40,679 bases of DNA from Fomitopsis serialis. Its lineage: Eukaryota; Basidiomycota; Agaricomycetes; Polyporales; Fomitopsidaceae. Made by a program: the position numbers and the translations under genes. This document shows positions 21,500-31,469 of this stretch, piece by piece. The first letter of the stretch is position 1. Every line of letters starts with the position of its first letter. The notes beneath the pieces were generated by a model. It saw nothing but the letters and a program-made list of their open reading frames with translations. It made no database searches and was not told where the DNA came from. The stretch is from contig NW_025955318.1 in assembly GCF_022376445.1 (NCBI RefSeq), forward strand, positions 1-40,679, in the 5' to 3' direction.

Positions 21500-24194
21500 G
21501 TGGGAGTCATTCACAGTTCGCTACACTGGGCCTGTGGACAAGGACTCACCGTCGTGGAAGCGCACTGACTACGTCGTTCACTGCCGCAATGCCCGACAAG
21601 TTGCTCGGAACATGATCGGCAACGAGGACTTCAATGGCCGGTTCGATACGACTCCTTATCAGGAGTACAGCGCCCCTAATACCACACGCTTCTCGAACTC
21701 AATGTCGGGGCAATGGGCGTATAGACAAGCAGTGAGTACTGCGTATTACGAAGTGTATCTACTCTCAATGATGCCCTTCACAGACGAAGATTGCGGAGGA
21801 TCCGGAGAGCCATGGATCGATGTTGTCCCCGATGATCCTCGGCGCTGACAAGACGACTGTATCTGTCGGAACTGGCAATTCAGAGTTCCATCCATTATAC
21901 ATGTCAGTGGGCAATGTCCACAACTCGGTCAGACGTGCACACAAGGATGCAATTATCCCGATCGCTTTCTTGGCGATACCAAAAGGTATGTCTTTTTGCC
22001 ACAGGCTTCCTTCATCGAAGCGAGGAGATCCGAGCTCATTGACTTCACCACAGCTGCACGAGGCGAAGCCGAGACTGATGAGTTCCGAACGTTCCGCAAA
22101 CAGCTGTACCACGTGTCAATAGCGCACATCATGTCGCCACTGCGGCCTTATATGGAAACCTACAACGTTGTATGCTGCCCCGACGGTCACTTCCGACGAG
22201 TGATATATCAACTCGGGCCGTTCATTGCAGATTATCCCGAGCAAGTCGTCCTATCAGGGATAGTGACCGGGTGGTGCCCGAAGTACACATCTTTCTTCTC
22301 TTATTCGTAGTGTTGCTCACCAACTGGTAGGTGTCTCCTTCCTCCCGAAGATCTATACAAAGGTGGAGGAGACCCACGCTGTCGTGATCACACCGAAGAG
22401 GTCATCAATACATTCGATGCTGACGAAGTCTGGATTGCATGGGGAATCGACGCGAACATCATAGTATGTCAAGATGATCCAATGTTACAATGATTATGTT
22501 AACATCTGCCGCTTTCTAAGCTGTTCACGACGTACTTCCCCCGTGCCGACATCTACGAACTCCTCACCCCTGATCTCCTCCACCAACTCATCAAGGGGAC
22601 CTTCAAAGACCACCTCGTCGACTGGGTGGAGCAGTATCTTTACCTCGTGCATCCCAAAGTCAAAGCTCGTCGAAGAATGGATGATATAGACCGCAGGTGA
22701 GAGCTTCCTAATGTCATCTACCTATCAAATTGCTGATACTATCACTTATCCGAAGGATTGCCGCTGCGCCTCAATTCCCAGGACTTCGCCACTTTCCCGA
22801 AGGACATAACTTCAAGCAGTGGACTGGAAACGACTCGAAGGCCTTAATGAAGGTGAGTAAATTGATGCCCTATTCCGACGTCGTTCCGAGAATACAATCT
22901 AATGTCCTTGTGTCACGGAAGGTCTACCTTCCCGCCATACAAGGTCATGTGCCGGACAATATGGTTCGCTGCTTTGCGGCATACCTAGACTTCTGTTATC
23001 TGGCTCGACGGTCCGCTCATGATGAAGGTTCTCTCGCGGCGATGCAAGAAGCCTTAGATCGCTTCCACCGATATCGTGTCATATTCGAGACTGTTGGCGT
23101 ACACCCTGAGGGTTTCTCGCTGCCACGACAACATGCCCTCGTCCACTACATTACTGGCATTCGACTTTTCGGTTCGCCCAATGGTATATGCTCGTCGATC
23201 ACCGAATCTAAACACATCCGTGTGGTCAAGCAGCCATGGCGACGATCGAGTAGGAATAACGCTCTGCTCGAAATGCTTTGCACCAACCAACGCCTCGACA
23301 AGCTCAGTGCCGCGCGGTCAGTCTTTGCCAACCGGCACATGCTTGACGGCGACGTCCTCACGGACGCGATGAACGTGGCTTTTGTAACCGAAGATCAGTT
23401 CGCTCTTGACAACATCGATGAGCCGGAGGAATAAGCGATGGACGTAAATGGTGCTGTGGAGGGTGTCGTCGAGCTTCCAATGCGACAAGGTAAGTTGAAT
23501 TCACTCACTTAGTGCAGCTGTGTATTATACTCATACGAGTCTAGTCTATATGCGCCGTGTTGAGGAGCTTGCTGCCGAGTACAAACAGCCAGACCTTCTC
23601 GTTTTGCTCCGCCGCTTTCTCTTCGACCAACTGTATGCCACAGATGAAATTGACTCAAGCATGGTGGACCTATCAGAATGTCCGCAATGCCTCGGGAAGA
23701 TCGCCGTGTAACGGTCAGTGAATGCTACGTTCTTCGCGCCAAGCGAACTCTCTGGTGATCGTGGCATGCACCGGGAGCTCATTCGGTGCAACCCTTCTTG
23801 GCGCGGCAACCCGCGTTACGATACAGTCCTCATTGGTGTTGACGCGGATGAGCCCGGCATGAATGGGATGGCTGTCAGTCGGGTCATGGGGCTGATGGCG
23901 GTCACATACAGTGGTATACGCTATCCGTGCGCACTGATTGATTGGTTCGACGTCTTAGAGGATCCAAGCGATGTGATTGGCATGTACGTTGTTCAGCCCG
24001 AGCTCGATGATGATGAACAGCAGGTATTGTCTATTGTACATTTAGATAGTCTATTTCGTGCTGTTCACCTGATGCCACTGTATGGAGATGCTTCGATACC
24101 AGTCGACTTTCATTTCTTGTATAGCCTAGATGCATTTGAATCATTCTATGTAAATAAGTACAGTGACTACCATTCACACGAAACTATATTTTAG
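21500..24194 (+). pseudogene. Plavaka-type transposase, copy 2, 5'-truncated with two nonsense codons
   Basis: Exons read: about 21514-21731, 21784-21985, 22054-22282, 22331-22463, 22521-22696, 22756-22852, 22922-~23482, ~23545-24194. The family core is very clear: YQEYSAPNTTRFSNSMSGQW, MILGADKTTVSVGTGNSEFH, DGHFRRVIYQLGPFIADYPE, ELLTPDLLHQLIKGTFKDHL, FPEGHNFKQWTGNDSKALMK, NGICSSITESKHIRVVKQPW, then the C-terminal part FFAPSELSGDRGMHRELIRC and SLDAFESFYVNKYSDYH. TAA codons at 23432-23434 and 23709-23711 interrupt an otherwise open frame; the second replaces an expected aromatic residue. The N-terminal zinc-finger part is absent. It belongs to a different Plavaka subgroup from copy 1, so it is not a simple duplicate. 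Confidence 0.85.
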
Positions 24195-24228
24195 TCTTCG
24201 TCACTGTTATTTGCATTGATTTGGATCT

Positions 24229-24305
24229 GTCTGAACCCATCTGAACCTGTCTGATTCCTGAACCTGTCTGAACCTGTCTGAACCTGTCTGACAGAGTCTG
24301 ACACC
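24229..24305 (+). repeat. ~11-bp tandem repeat (ctgtctgaac)
   Basis: At least five near-copies of (ac)ctgtctgaac follow the stop of Plavaka copy 2. Such arrays are common in subterminal regions of CACTA elements, so it may mark the element's 3' end. The CACTA-type end itself was not found. Confidence 0.7.
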
Positions 24306-25039
24306 TGAAATGCCCTGATGCTCTGAGTGGTGCATCTCAGATGGGCAGATTGTCAGGACTTGCCCAATTTGCTGATGCTCCTCCATGTCCCGAGGCTGTT
24401 GCACGCGGGTTGCACGACTCGGAGACCAGTCCAGGTTGCTTGTCACCCACGCAAAGTCAAGCAAATAGTCCCAAAATCGATCTTGCATGTCATTGGATGA
24501 CAGGTGTGTCTCGTAGTGCGATTGGGAGAGGTCAATGTGGCTGCTGGTGTCGCATTCGAAGTGGTGGCATCCCGTGGAAAGCAGCGCGGCACCAGGCGTA
24601 CACTCTCGATGCGAACTTGTGACGCCCGATGCTGTTTGAACTTGCTGTTGGGCGCGTCCTCAGGCGGCGTGTTGGGGCCATGTTTTACATGAGTACTTGA
24701 CTTCGCTGTCGTGACCGCTGGGCAGCGTCAGGCATAAGCTGGCAGCTGGCACTGGCAAGCCGTAGGGAGCGATAAGTCCCACAGAAGCCTGCCCTAAAGT
24801 TCCCACCGCCACGTCAACAGTGCGACAGTGTTTCTATCCTAATACCCACCATACTGTTGTGCATCCTACCTCTTCACCACATCACCCAGCTGTACCCCAG
24901 TTATTCTGCATGCCTAGCGCAGTGGTGTGTTGATAAATCACCTGCCATGCTCGCCCTTGCGAGTTATGCTCGGAACTTCGGTGTGCGAAGTGTATCAGTG
25001 TATCAGGACTGACGGCACGTTTGCAGCATCCCGCCCGAC
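24306..25039. other. Intergenic stretch, no gene seen
   Basis: Short open frames only, without recognisable motifs or consistent splicing. Confidence 0.45.
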
Positions 25040-25720
25040 CAGTAACACCTCATCTTCGCTGAGAAGCAGCTCGACCGGGCAGCGCATACACAGGAGGTAG
25101 CCAAATGAGCGTGTAGGAGGGTGGGCAAATCGGTGGGCACAGGGCACGGTGCTGTAGCACATAACGCGCACAACGGGTGAGGGTGATTGCCCATAAGGGT
25201 GAGTGCACATATACGCGAGCGAGCTCCCTAACGGCAAAGACAGGACGCAGCGGTGCTGTGCAGCACGACGCGCACAGCGACCGCGAGCACCCAGAGCCAA
25301 TGCTCTGCGTGCAGGCACGGCCGACGGACGGACAGTGGACGAGCGGGCGGACAAGTGGACGAGCGGCGGGAGAGCGAGCGGGCTGGCGACAACACACACG
25401 CCGACCGGAAGTGTGCTGGGCTGATGCCCAGCACGCAGACACGGCCGGCGAACGCATACACAGACGGAAACATGGGCACGTGAGTAGGCGGGCAAGCGGA
25501 AGCATAGGTGGGTGAGAGGACGGGCAACAGAGAGTGCAGGCGGGCAGGTAGACGAGCAGGCAGGCAGGTGAGTGACAGCACACGCGCGAACCAACCGAAT
25601 AGGCTGGGACAGTGCACGTCACCACTTACAACACACACCCCCAAGATTCGCTGACAAGCGGGCGAGTGGGCAGATAGGCAGACTTGCAGACAACGCACCG
25701 CAGGACAGCATGTGAGCGTG
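25040..25720. repeat. GC-rich dispersed minisatellite, reverse copies
   Basis: Reverse-complement relatives of the 3.2-3.9 kb block: cagagccaatgctctgcgtg near 25290 and a second unit near 25410-25440 (ctgggctgatgcccagcac), separated by gggcgggcg/gacggac tracts. Several frames stay open for up to 230 codons on both strands only because the tract is GC-rich; none is called as a gene. Confidence 0.6.
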
Positions 25721-26480
25721 ACTAACGAATGGACGCCGCACGCTGTAGATCGTGTGTGAGGAGCGGGGATGTGCGAACATGAGCGAGCAGAGAGGACGGG
25801 AGGATGGCGGGTGCAGGCAACAAGCCGAAAGCCGCACAGGTACCAGCGAGGTACTTCAACCTGCCGTCCACCACCAACTGGCGGTGGATTTCTGGGTGCG
25901 TCAGTGACACACCGCACTGCATGTCCACCCTCGCATTTGTCATCTTATGTCAGTGGCTCAGTAACTGTGATGTATGCGTACGATGTATATCAGAATCTGT
26001 ACTATCTGGCATTCGAATATATTTCCTTTTGATACACTAATGTGTCTGTTCGTGTCTGAGGGTCCTAATTGGTGAATGCTCTGTTGGGTCTAACAGTGTC
26101 TAAATGTGTCTTGTGTTAGACATGAATCTACTAACTCAACTAATCGTGCCTGAATCATCTAAGCCGCCTAACTGTCTGTATAGGGCATTTTAGATGACAT
26201 TAGACAAACACATGGATTTGCTGATCTGAGGTTTGTAGGGGAGGAGGGGAGAGGCCTGTGCCGGGGGCGTCCTAGGCGGTATAGTAAGAGAATAGGGTCA
26301 CTGTCCCGGACGGGGATGGTGGTGGAGCTTGGCAGAGCTTGAGGAGACGGTGTCTCTCAAGTACCACTTGAGGGTGGATTGGCATGTGTCGAAGCGGATG
26401 TCGTTGGGAGCAGTTTCCCGGCTGCTCTGCTCAACAGCCGAACGGTGTGGGCCTTACAGCGCATGTTTGTTTCATCCCTT
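25721..26480. other. Intergenic stretch
   Basis: No supported gene. 26040-26220 is rich in gtgtct/ttagac words (for example tgtgttagaca). The part 26230-26480 is the flank into which the LTR inserted. Confidence 0.4.
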
Positions 26481-26485
26481 GTGGG

Positions 26486-26920
26486 TGTTACAAGTCGCCA
26501 TGTTACGTACATTTCATTTCTTCTTACTTGTTATCTCTAACCACCTCACGTGCATGAGCACCGGTTATGTACTGTACTGCACCCGGACTATCATGTGATA
26601 GCTGACTCTTGCTGACTCGTTTCTTCATCATGTTCATCAATCCCTTCGTCAGTGATTACGCATCCTGACTCATGCTTACTGTACATCTTGACTCAGACTC
26701 CTCCCCTTGTATATATACCTGTACAGTAGAGGTCGGACTCTTCAGTTCGACCTGGTTAGCAATCGACGCTAGCTTTCTCATACCGCTACTGCTTTGGAAC
26801 TCGACTAGGACGAAGGGACTCGAGTCCTTCCTAGGTCTAAGAACAGAACTCTCCTTCGAAGTTAGTAGCCTTGTCAAGCTTGCGGCTTGTAGTGTTCCAC
26901 TCGCCCAGCTTCGCGTAACA
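26486..26920 (+). mobile_element. Probable solo LTR (435 bp)
   Basis: The segment begins tgttac and ends gtaaca, a perfect 6-bp terminal inverted repeat with the TG...CA ends of LTR retrotransposons. It is flanked by gtggg (26481-26485) and gcggg (26921-26925), a 5-bp direct repeat with one mismatch. Inside is a TATA-like gtatatatac at about 26709, followed about 30 bases later by a pyrimidine/purine switch suitable as a start site. No internal retrotransposon genes flank it, so it is a solo LTR. The mismatch in the target duplication suggests some age. Confidence 0.6.
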
Positions 26921-26989
26921 GCGGGACCACGAGGAGGTCTGCGCAGGGCATCGTCGACAACGACGACGCCCTCCCGGGGGTATAGTAGT

Positions 26990-28388
26990 AATGTTCTGCT
27001 GTAGTGACCGCTCAATGTCAGACCCGTTGGACGCGAAAGATTCGGAAAGAAACCGGGTAGATCGTCGCATTGTTGAGGAGCTGAACAACTTCGAGGTGCA
27101 TCTTGGTGAGTGATTCGGCATCATCCCGAGAGCCACGGGCGATCGCAGCAATGATGATAGGAGGTACCGTGACCTTGTGCAAAGGGATTGTCAAGACATA
27201 GAAGCTAGCAATCACACGGCGATGGACAAATGTGTCAGTATGATCACACCAAGGACATCTGTGAGACTCGGACATACCTTATCTGCTCTGTCTAGCTTCG
27301 CTTAAAGACCTCGTCTAGGTCGTCGGACTCGGAGACCTCGATGATACCGCTGGCAGCACCCAGAATGACACAGGTGCTATCCTTTGATTCTTGCCAGATC
27401 GAGAGTGCCGCCTCCAATGATGTATCGTCCCAGGCAAGGGCAACTGGGCCATCATAATCCAGCTGTTGAAGCACAGATGCGGCAGTGTCTATGTCACTTG
27501 CCGCGAATCCAGGAAGAAACCGAGAGTTTCACTCTCCACCGACTATCGAAGCGAATGAGAGCTGCACAGGACGGAGTACTAGTAGTATTGGATTCACCAT
27601 ATGCTCCGGAATGCAGGTCCTCCGAAGTGGTGTTGAAACACCTTGTACCCCCGTGGAGAGATCGTTGCGAGATGGTTGACAACGTCCATGAAGATGCGTG
27701 GATATACCATGCCATGTAGTGATTTGCCTCTGTATACGCCGGGTCACTTTCGTGACTATGGCCTCTACACATCCAAGGAGTACGTCATAGTCACGATAGT
27801 GCCCGGCTACGACACCCTGACTGAATCTGAGCGATGGCGAGCGACCATCATCCTATGAACTTTGCATCAATAAGGCTCCTTTGAACGCTGAACACAGCAA
27901 CTCACCGTCTCGACTAGTTGACGAAGGCCCTTATATTTGAGGTACAGCTCCCCTAGGTCTTGGCAGCGATAAATGATCATCGGGACAAACTTCATTTTTT
28001 CTTCGTCCGGCATAGGTCGATTCAGCCGAACTTGGTATGCATGGACACTGTACAGTCCTAAACACGCGACGCAGGGAGGTGGTTCCTCGTCATCCCCTAA
28101 GACGGTCACAAAAATGTGGCAATTGGTAGCAAAGACCGCCCCGACATCCCTCCGGTTCACCCAGTGATAGAGTGTTTGTTCATGGCGGGGCACCATCTGC
28201 CGTCGCCTGTCCGATAGCAAGGCCCAGCATGCTTTCTTCTTTTTGAGTCTGAAGAGTTCCTGTGCGATGTTCATGCGGGAAGGTGCGCTGCCCCCAGGTG
28301 TGCTCGTTCGATGAAGATCGCATGCTACCTTCTTGTTGGACTTGTGCGTCAGGCCTGGACACGGGAGCTTTCGGATAGGCGAGCCCAC
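26990..28388 (-). pseudogene. Distal part of long Ulp1-linked multi-copy fungal gene, decayed
   Basis: Minus-strand blocks in order: PCPGLTHKSNKKVACDLHRT, MNIAQELFRLKKKKACWALL, and DLGELYLKYKGLRQLVET. A donor follows at 27905. Then come VVNHLATISPRGYKVFQHHF, NSRFLPGFAASDIDTAASVL, LDYDGPVALAWDDTSLEAAL, FYVLTIPLHKVTVPPIIIAA, and SNGSDIERSLQ. This order matches a widespread Agaricomycete family I know by motif (PCPGLT, DGPVALSCDDT, LQIPLP, DGTEVERS) but not by name. The spacing of the acidic residues suggests an RNase H-like transposase fold; this is inference. Lesions: an in-frame TGA before NSRFLPG, a TAG after VFKRS (27292), and a frameshift before SNGSDIERS, where the usual Asp is Asn. The solo LTR lies just beyond its 3' end. 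The first exon is at 30629-31120, across an insertion. Confidence 0.7.
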
Positions 28389-29007
28389 TCAGCGGATATG
28401 CCAATGAGACCTGGCTAACCGACGATGCACAAGCCGCGGGCTCATTGGCACACCGACGTCGGCCGATGGGCGTCGTCTGGGCTTGGTGCTGGGACAGCCG
28501 GCGGTCGGCTGGTACGATAGTCATTGGATCGGCCGATGGCCTATTAAGCGTTGACGGTACTAATGTGTACATATGGCGCCTCTATCCCTTACTATGAGCA
28601 TTGGCGATCCTCCCCGGCTGAACCCATGCGCATCGGGTGTTTGAGGGCTGTATATTTATGGCGTGCCGCGGCGTCCCCCCTTCTCAGATCTACCCGTGCG
28701 CAAACGACGTTCGTACACAGAATCATTATTGAGCATTGAAGGTCGGATAAACCGAGTACCATCGGCAATCCGGCATTGGCCGATCAACCTCTTGTGCTGA
28801 GGTGACCACGGGTGCATCCGAGATGGGCAGGCTCGATTAGAATTAGCAGCCCAAGTGGGCACGCTCAAAACTCATAAGAGAGCATGCCTCGCAGGCCACC
28901 GAACACCGGCCGAGCGCAGCCGCAGTGTTGATCGACCGCCCAACGTCGGCTATGCCAATGGTCCTCGGGGAGCGGGCGTCGGCTAGTTGCGATGTCATTC
29001 GCTAGCC

Positions 29008-29047
29008 GACATTGGCTGCGCCAGTGCGAAATGGCGCAGCCAATGTC
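29008..29047. repeat. Perfect 16-bp hairpin with CCAAT core
   Basis: Arms gacattggctgcgcca (29008-29023) and tggcgcagccaatgtc (29032-29047) are exact inverted copies around an 8-base loop. A smaller inverted pair (tcggctag...ctagccga) lies just upstream, so this may be the end of a small palindromic element or a regulatory palindrome. Confidence 0.85.
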
Positions 29048-29553
29048 ACGTTGGTGGCCGGCGCTTTCTCACTGCCCGTTTTGAACGGGCTTCGTCGTGC
29101 TGCGAACAGAGCGTGTGACCGATTGCGATGGGGACGTAACCGAGACAGGGCCCGCGTTGCCGCAGGCGGTGACGGCGGGCGGCGGGGCGATCCACAGCGC
29201 AGCGAGGGAGCGCCCATTTGGCGCCCCAGCCATCCCGCGAGCGATCCGCCGCCCCGCCGGTGTTTTACTGCCTGTGGGCCGATGTTTGCCGCACCAATGG
29301 CATTCCAGTTTGCGCGATCCCGCGCAAAGAATGGCGGGTTCGACTCCCCCGCGAGCACCGCGCGGCCGCGCAGTGCAATGCGCCGCAACCGCGCGCAATT
29401 TGAAACCCTTGATTTTCCCGTGGATCCATCATACCTGTCGATCGGGAAACACGTAATCGTGAGTACCCTGGGGCTGCGCGCCTCCTCATTCTACCACTTA
29501 AACTTGCAGGGCGACCGCCGCTTCTCCCACGTCCCCAACGCAACATCTCGCCC

Positions 29554-30244
29554 GTGACCGACTCCTCGAGCTCAGCCCCCGCCTCCCCTCGTCTTGCCCC
29601 ACGCGGCGCTCGTATCCGTCCATCGCTCCACCCCGTCTCGCACGATACCGCCCCGCTTTCCGCCCCGCTTGCTCTGGCCGCCGCCACTTCGATAGCTCCT
29701 GCGGCCGGCCACGCCGACACCCCAGGGACTCCCGCCACTGACGTCGCTCACTCCGCGCGTGGAGTCGCACCGGCTGCGGGCGCTGAGCTCCGCCGAAACC
29801 CCGCAATCCGTCGGTCCGCGCGGCGCGCACCCCCGCAATGCCCGCCGCCGCCTGCATACGAGACGGCGGCTCTCCCGTTGGATCCACTCGCGCCGCCTTT
29901 CTACGTCCGGCCCAGCGAGGATGCGCCTGCCATGCCCCGCTCGCTCGCGCCTCACGACGCATTGGCTAGCATACGGTGGATCGTCGAGGACATGAAGCCT
30001 CACCCGTGGTACGTTGCCTTTTTTTTTCATTCTAGGTTCCATTACTGAATCTTTCAGGGTGCACTACGAGGCGTACGTGAATCGCACCGGCCTGTTAGTG
30101 ACGGCGTCGAAGGTGTCGAGCGCGCCGCAGGGCGCTCCTTTAGTATGGTACATGGCAGTTTGGGCGTCGACGGAGCAGCAGGCGATGGACTTAGAGCGGT
30201 ACGTGGAGGATCTGTTCGAGGAAGACGGGCGGGATGTTATTTGA
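29554..30244 (+). CDS. Small spliced ORF of unknown function
   Basis: Two exons, ~29554-30008 and 30058-30244, join across a 49-bp intron (gtacgt...tttcag): ...SIRWIVEDMKPHPW then VHYEAYVNRTGLLVTASKVS. The second part, including QGAPLVWYMAVWASTEQQAM and DLERYVEDLFEEDGRDVI, looks like a compact alpha/beta domain. The first part is Pro/Ala-rich (SSSAPASPRLAPRGARI) and probably disordered. The start is uncertain. The codon at 29554 is GTG, and the first in-frame ATG is at about 29932, which would give 88 residues. An upstream exon is possible (a good intron, 29459-29509, exists) but no in-frame ATG was found there. It lies inside the insertion-like block and may be its cargo. Family not recognised. 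Confidence 0.45.
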
Positions 30245-30628
30245 GGTGGGCGCCGCCCACATTACTATCCCGTAGTACTACTACACACGTTCTGGCTACA
30301 CCACTACATATATTCAGTGTTTGCGACACTCAGCTCGCTTTCTCCCAGTCGACTTGTCACTTAGGCAATGCGCTCGCTGCGAAAGAAAGCCCGGCCGACC
30401 CGGGTAGATGTCTTCATCATGGCCAATCCGCCACGCAATCCGCGCATGAAATGCCCGCCTCTTGCAAGGGCCTGGCGCCGCGCACGTAGACGCGCCCTAG
30501 TACAAGCTGCGTACAGCCGCTCGGTTTCTTTTGTAGCCGACGGTCGGCCAATCAACGGATGTGGGTTGTGTACAAAGTGTCGGCCGCCGTCGGCTGGCCC
30601 TATACCATTGGTGGTTTCGGCACGTCGG

Positions 30629-31450
30629 TTACTCTATGATTATAGGGCAAAGACGCTGCCTGGTGTGGATAGGCTTGGGTTTCGCGGGACGTGCATTGCT
30701 AGCGAACGTCTTCTGTAGTGAGATGTTTGATCGCCCAGACGCAGCATTGCGTAGACACTTTTTCGTAGCACGATGAGTCTTCCCATTCTTGATTTCGTAA
30801 GGTACACGCATAGTCAACCACTCCGCACATGCCGAGCACCGTACTGCTAGAATGTCGTTCGCCTTGAACTCGGCATGGGTGTCGTCCACACGGACCCTGT
30901 CTCGAAACGACTGTAGCTTGCTGTAATTGATTTTGAAAGTCCCATCGTGAACACGATTGCGCAGGGCTTTCTGCTTCGACCACGATGATGATGTTTTCGT
31001 GCCACGCTTCGACTCTGCCCTGCCTTGACGCGAAGCCTGAAGGGAAGAGTCGGCAGAGTCTGACGCGCTCTCCGTAGACGGCATCCGCTGAGATGATGCG
31101 CCTCCTGTGGTACGTCTCACCTGCTGTTTCTGGCGCTGATCGGCTTTGGATCGAGCATCCTGGGAGTCCTAATCACCCTCTGACGAGTCAGCGACAGCTT
31201 GAGCGAGTGCAGCAGAAGCCCTAGCCTTCGTCGCAGTAGTGGGTGTACATGGAGGCTTTAGTGTAGAGGTCGATGACGTCTTCTCGTGTTTGCGCTTGCC
31301 GAGTCGGGTCCCAGACGACGTGGAAGGGAAGGTGGTAGAGTCGACTGATGAAGGTATGATAGCAGGGTCCGAGTCACAGACGTCACCGTCTGTGTCCGTC
31401 GCAGCATTTCTGACGGATCCTGAAGATGACCAAGCATCGGTGAGATACAA
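30629..31450 (-). pseudogene. Linker and CxxC domain of the Ulp1-linked gene
   Basis: On the minus strand a Ser/Thr-rich linker (GTRLGKRKHEKTSSTSTLKP) runs to a TAG at 31169-31171. The same frame then continues DSQDARSKADQRQKQQ and reaches a conserved block: WSKQKALRNRVHDGTFKINY, VDDTHAEFKANDILAVRCSA, CAEWLTMRVPYEIKN. The Cys pair in RCSACAEW and a later Cys look like a zinc-binding treble-clef-like site in this family. Because the frame continues through the stop, the protease-like part upstream and this part seem to have been one polypeptide before the stop arose. Homology is cut at about 30650. Confidence 0.65.
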
Positions 31451-31469
31451 GGAGACTCAGAACAGGATC

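Larger units (their letters stand above)
28400..30620. other. ~2.2 kb insertion-like block between two halves of the Ulp1-linked gene
   Basis: Gene homology stops at about 30650 (TRQRLCP) and resumes at about 28375 (RKLPCPGLTH) in the same orientation. The DNA in between differs: GC-rich, with repeated gtcggccgat / gccgac words and many CCAAT or ATTGG motifs. Three early ones are about 80 bp apart (about 28443, 28523, 28603). It carries the hairpin at 29008-29047 and the small spliced ORF at 29554-30244. No clean terminal repeats or target duplication were identified, so the mechanism is open. Confidence 0.5.

Noticed and set aside
20907..21513. Possible LTR with TGTGA...TCACA ends before Plavaka copy 2
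   Set aside because: Flanking 5-base sequences do not match each other, and no retrotransposon features besides a TATA-like box are present.
25003..25917. Overlapping open frames of up to 229 codons on both strands
   Set aside because: They arise from stop-poor GC-rich minisatellite DNA; no frame shows conserved motifs.
29275..29360. tRNA-like B box (gggttcgactccc) next to a perfect stem (tttgcgcg/cgcgcaaa)
   Set aside because: No A box, no acceptor stem and no foldable cloverleaf around it; the GC-rich context makes such matches likely by chance.
29012..29557. 181-codon plus-strand open frame overlapping the hairpin
   Set aside because: It starts inside the hairpin, has no family-like motif and cannot be spliced in frame to the small ORF downstream.
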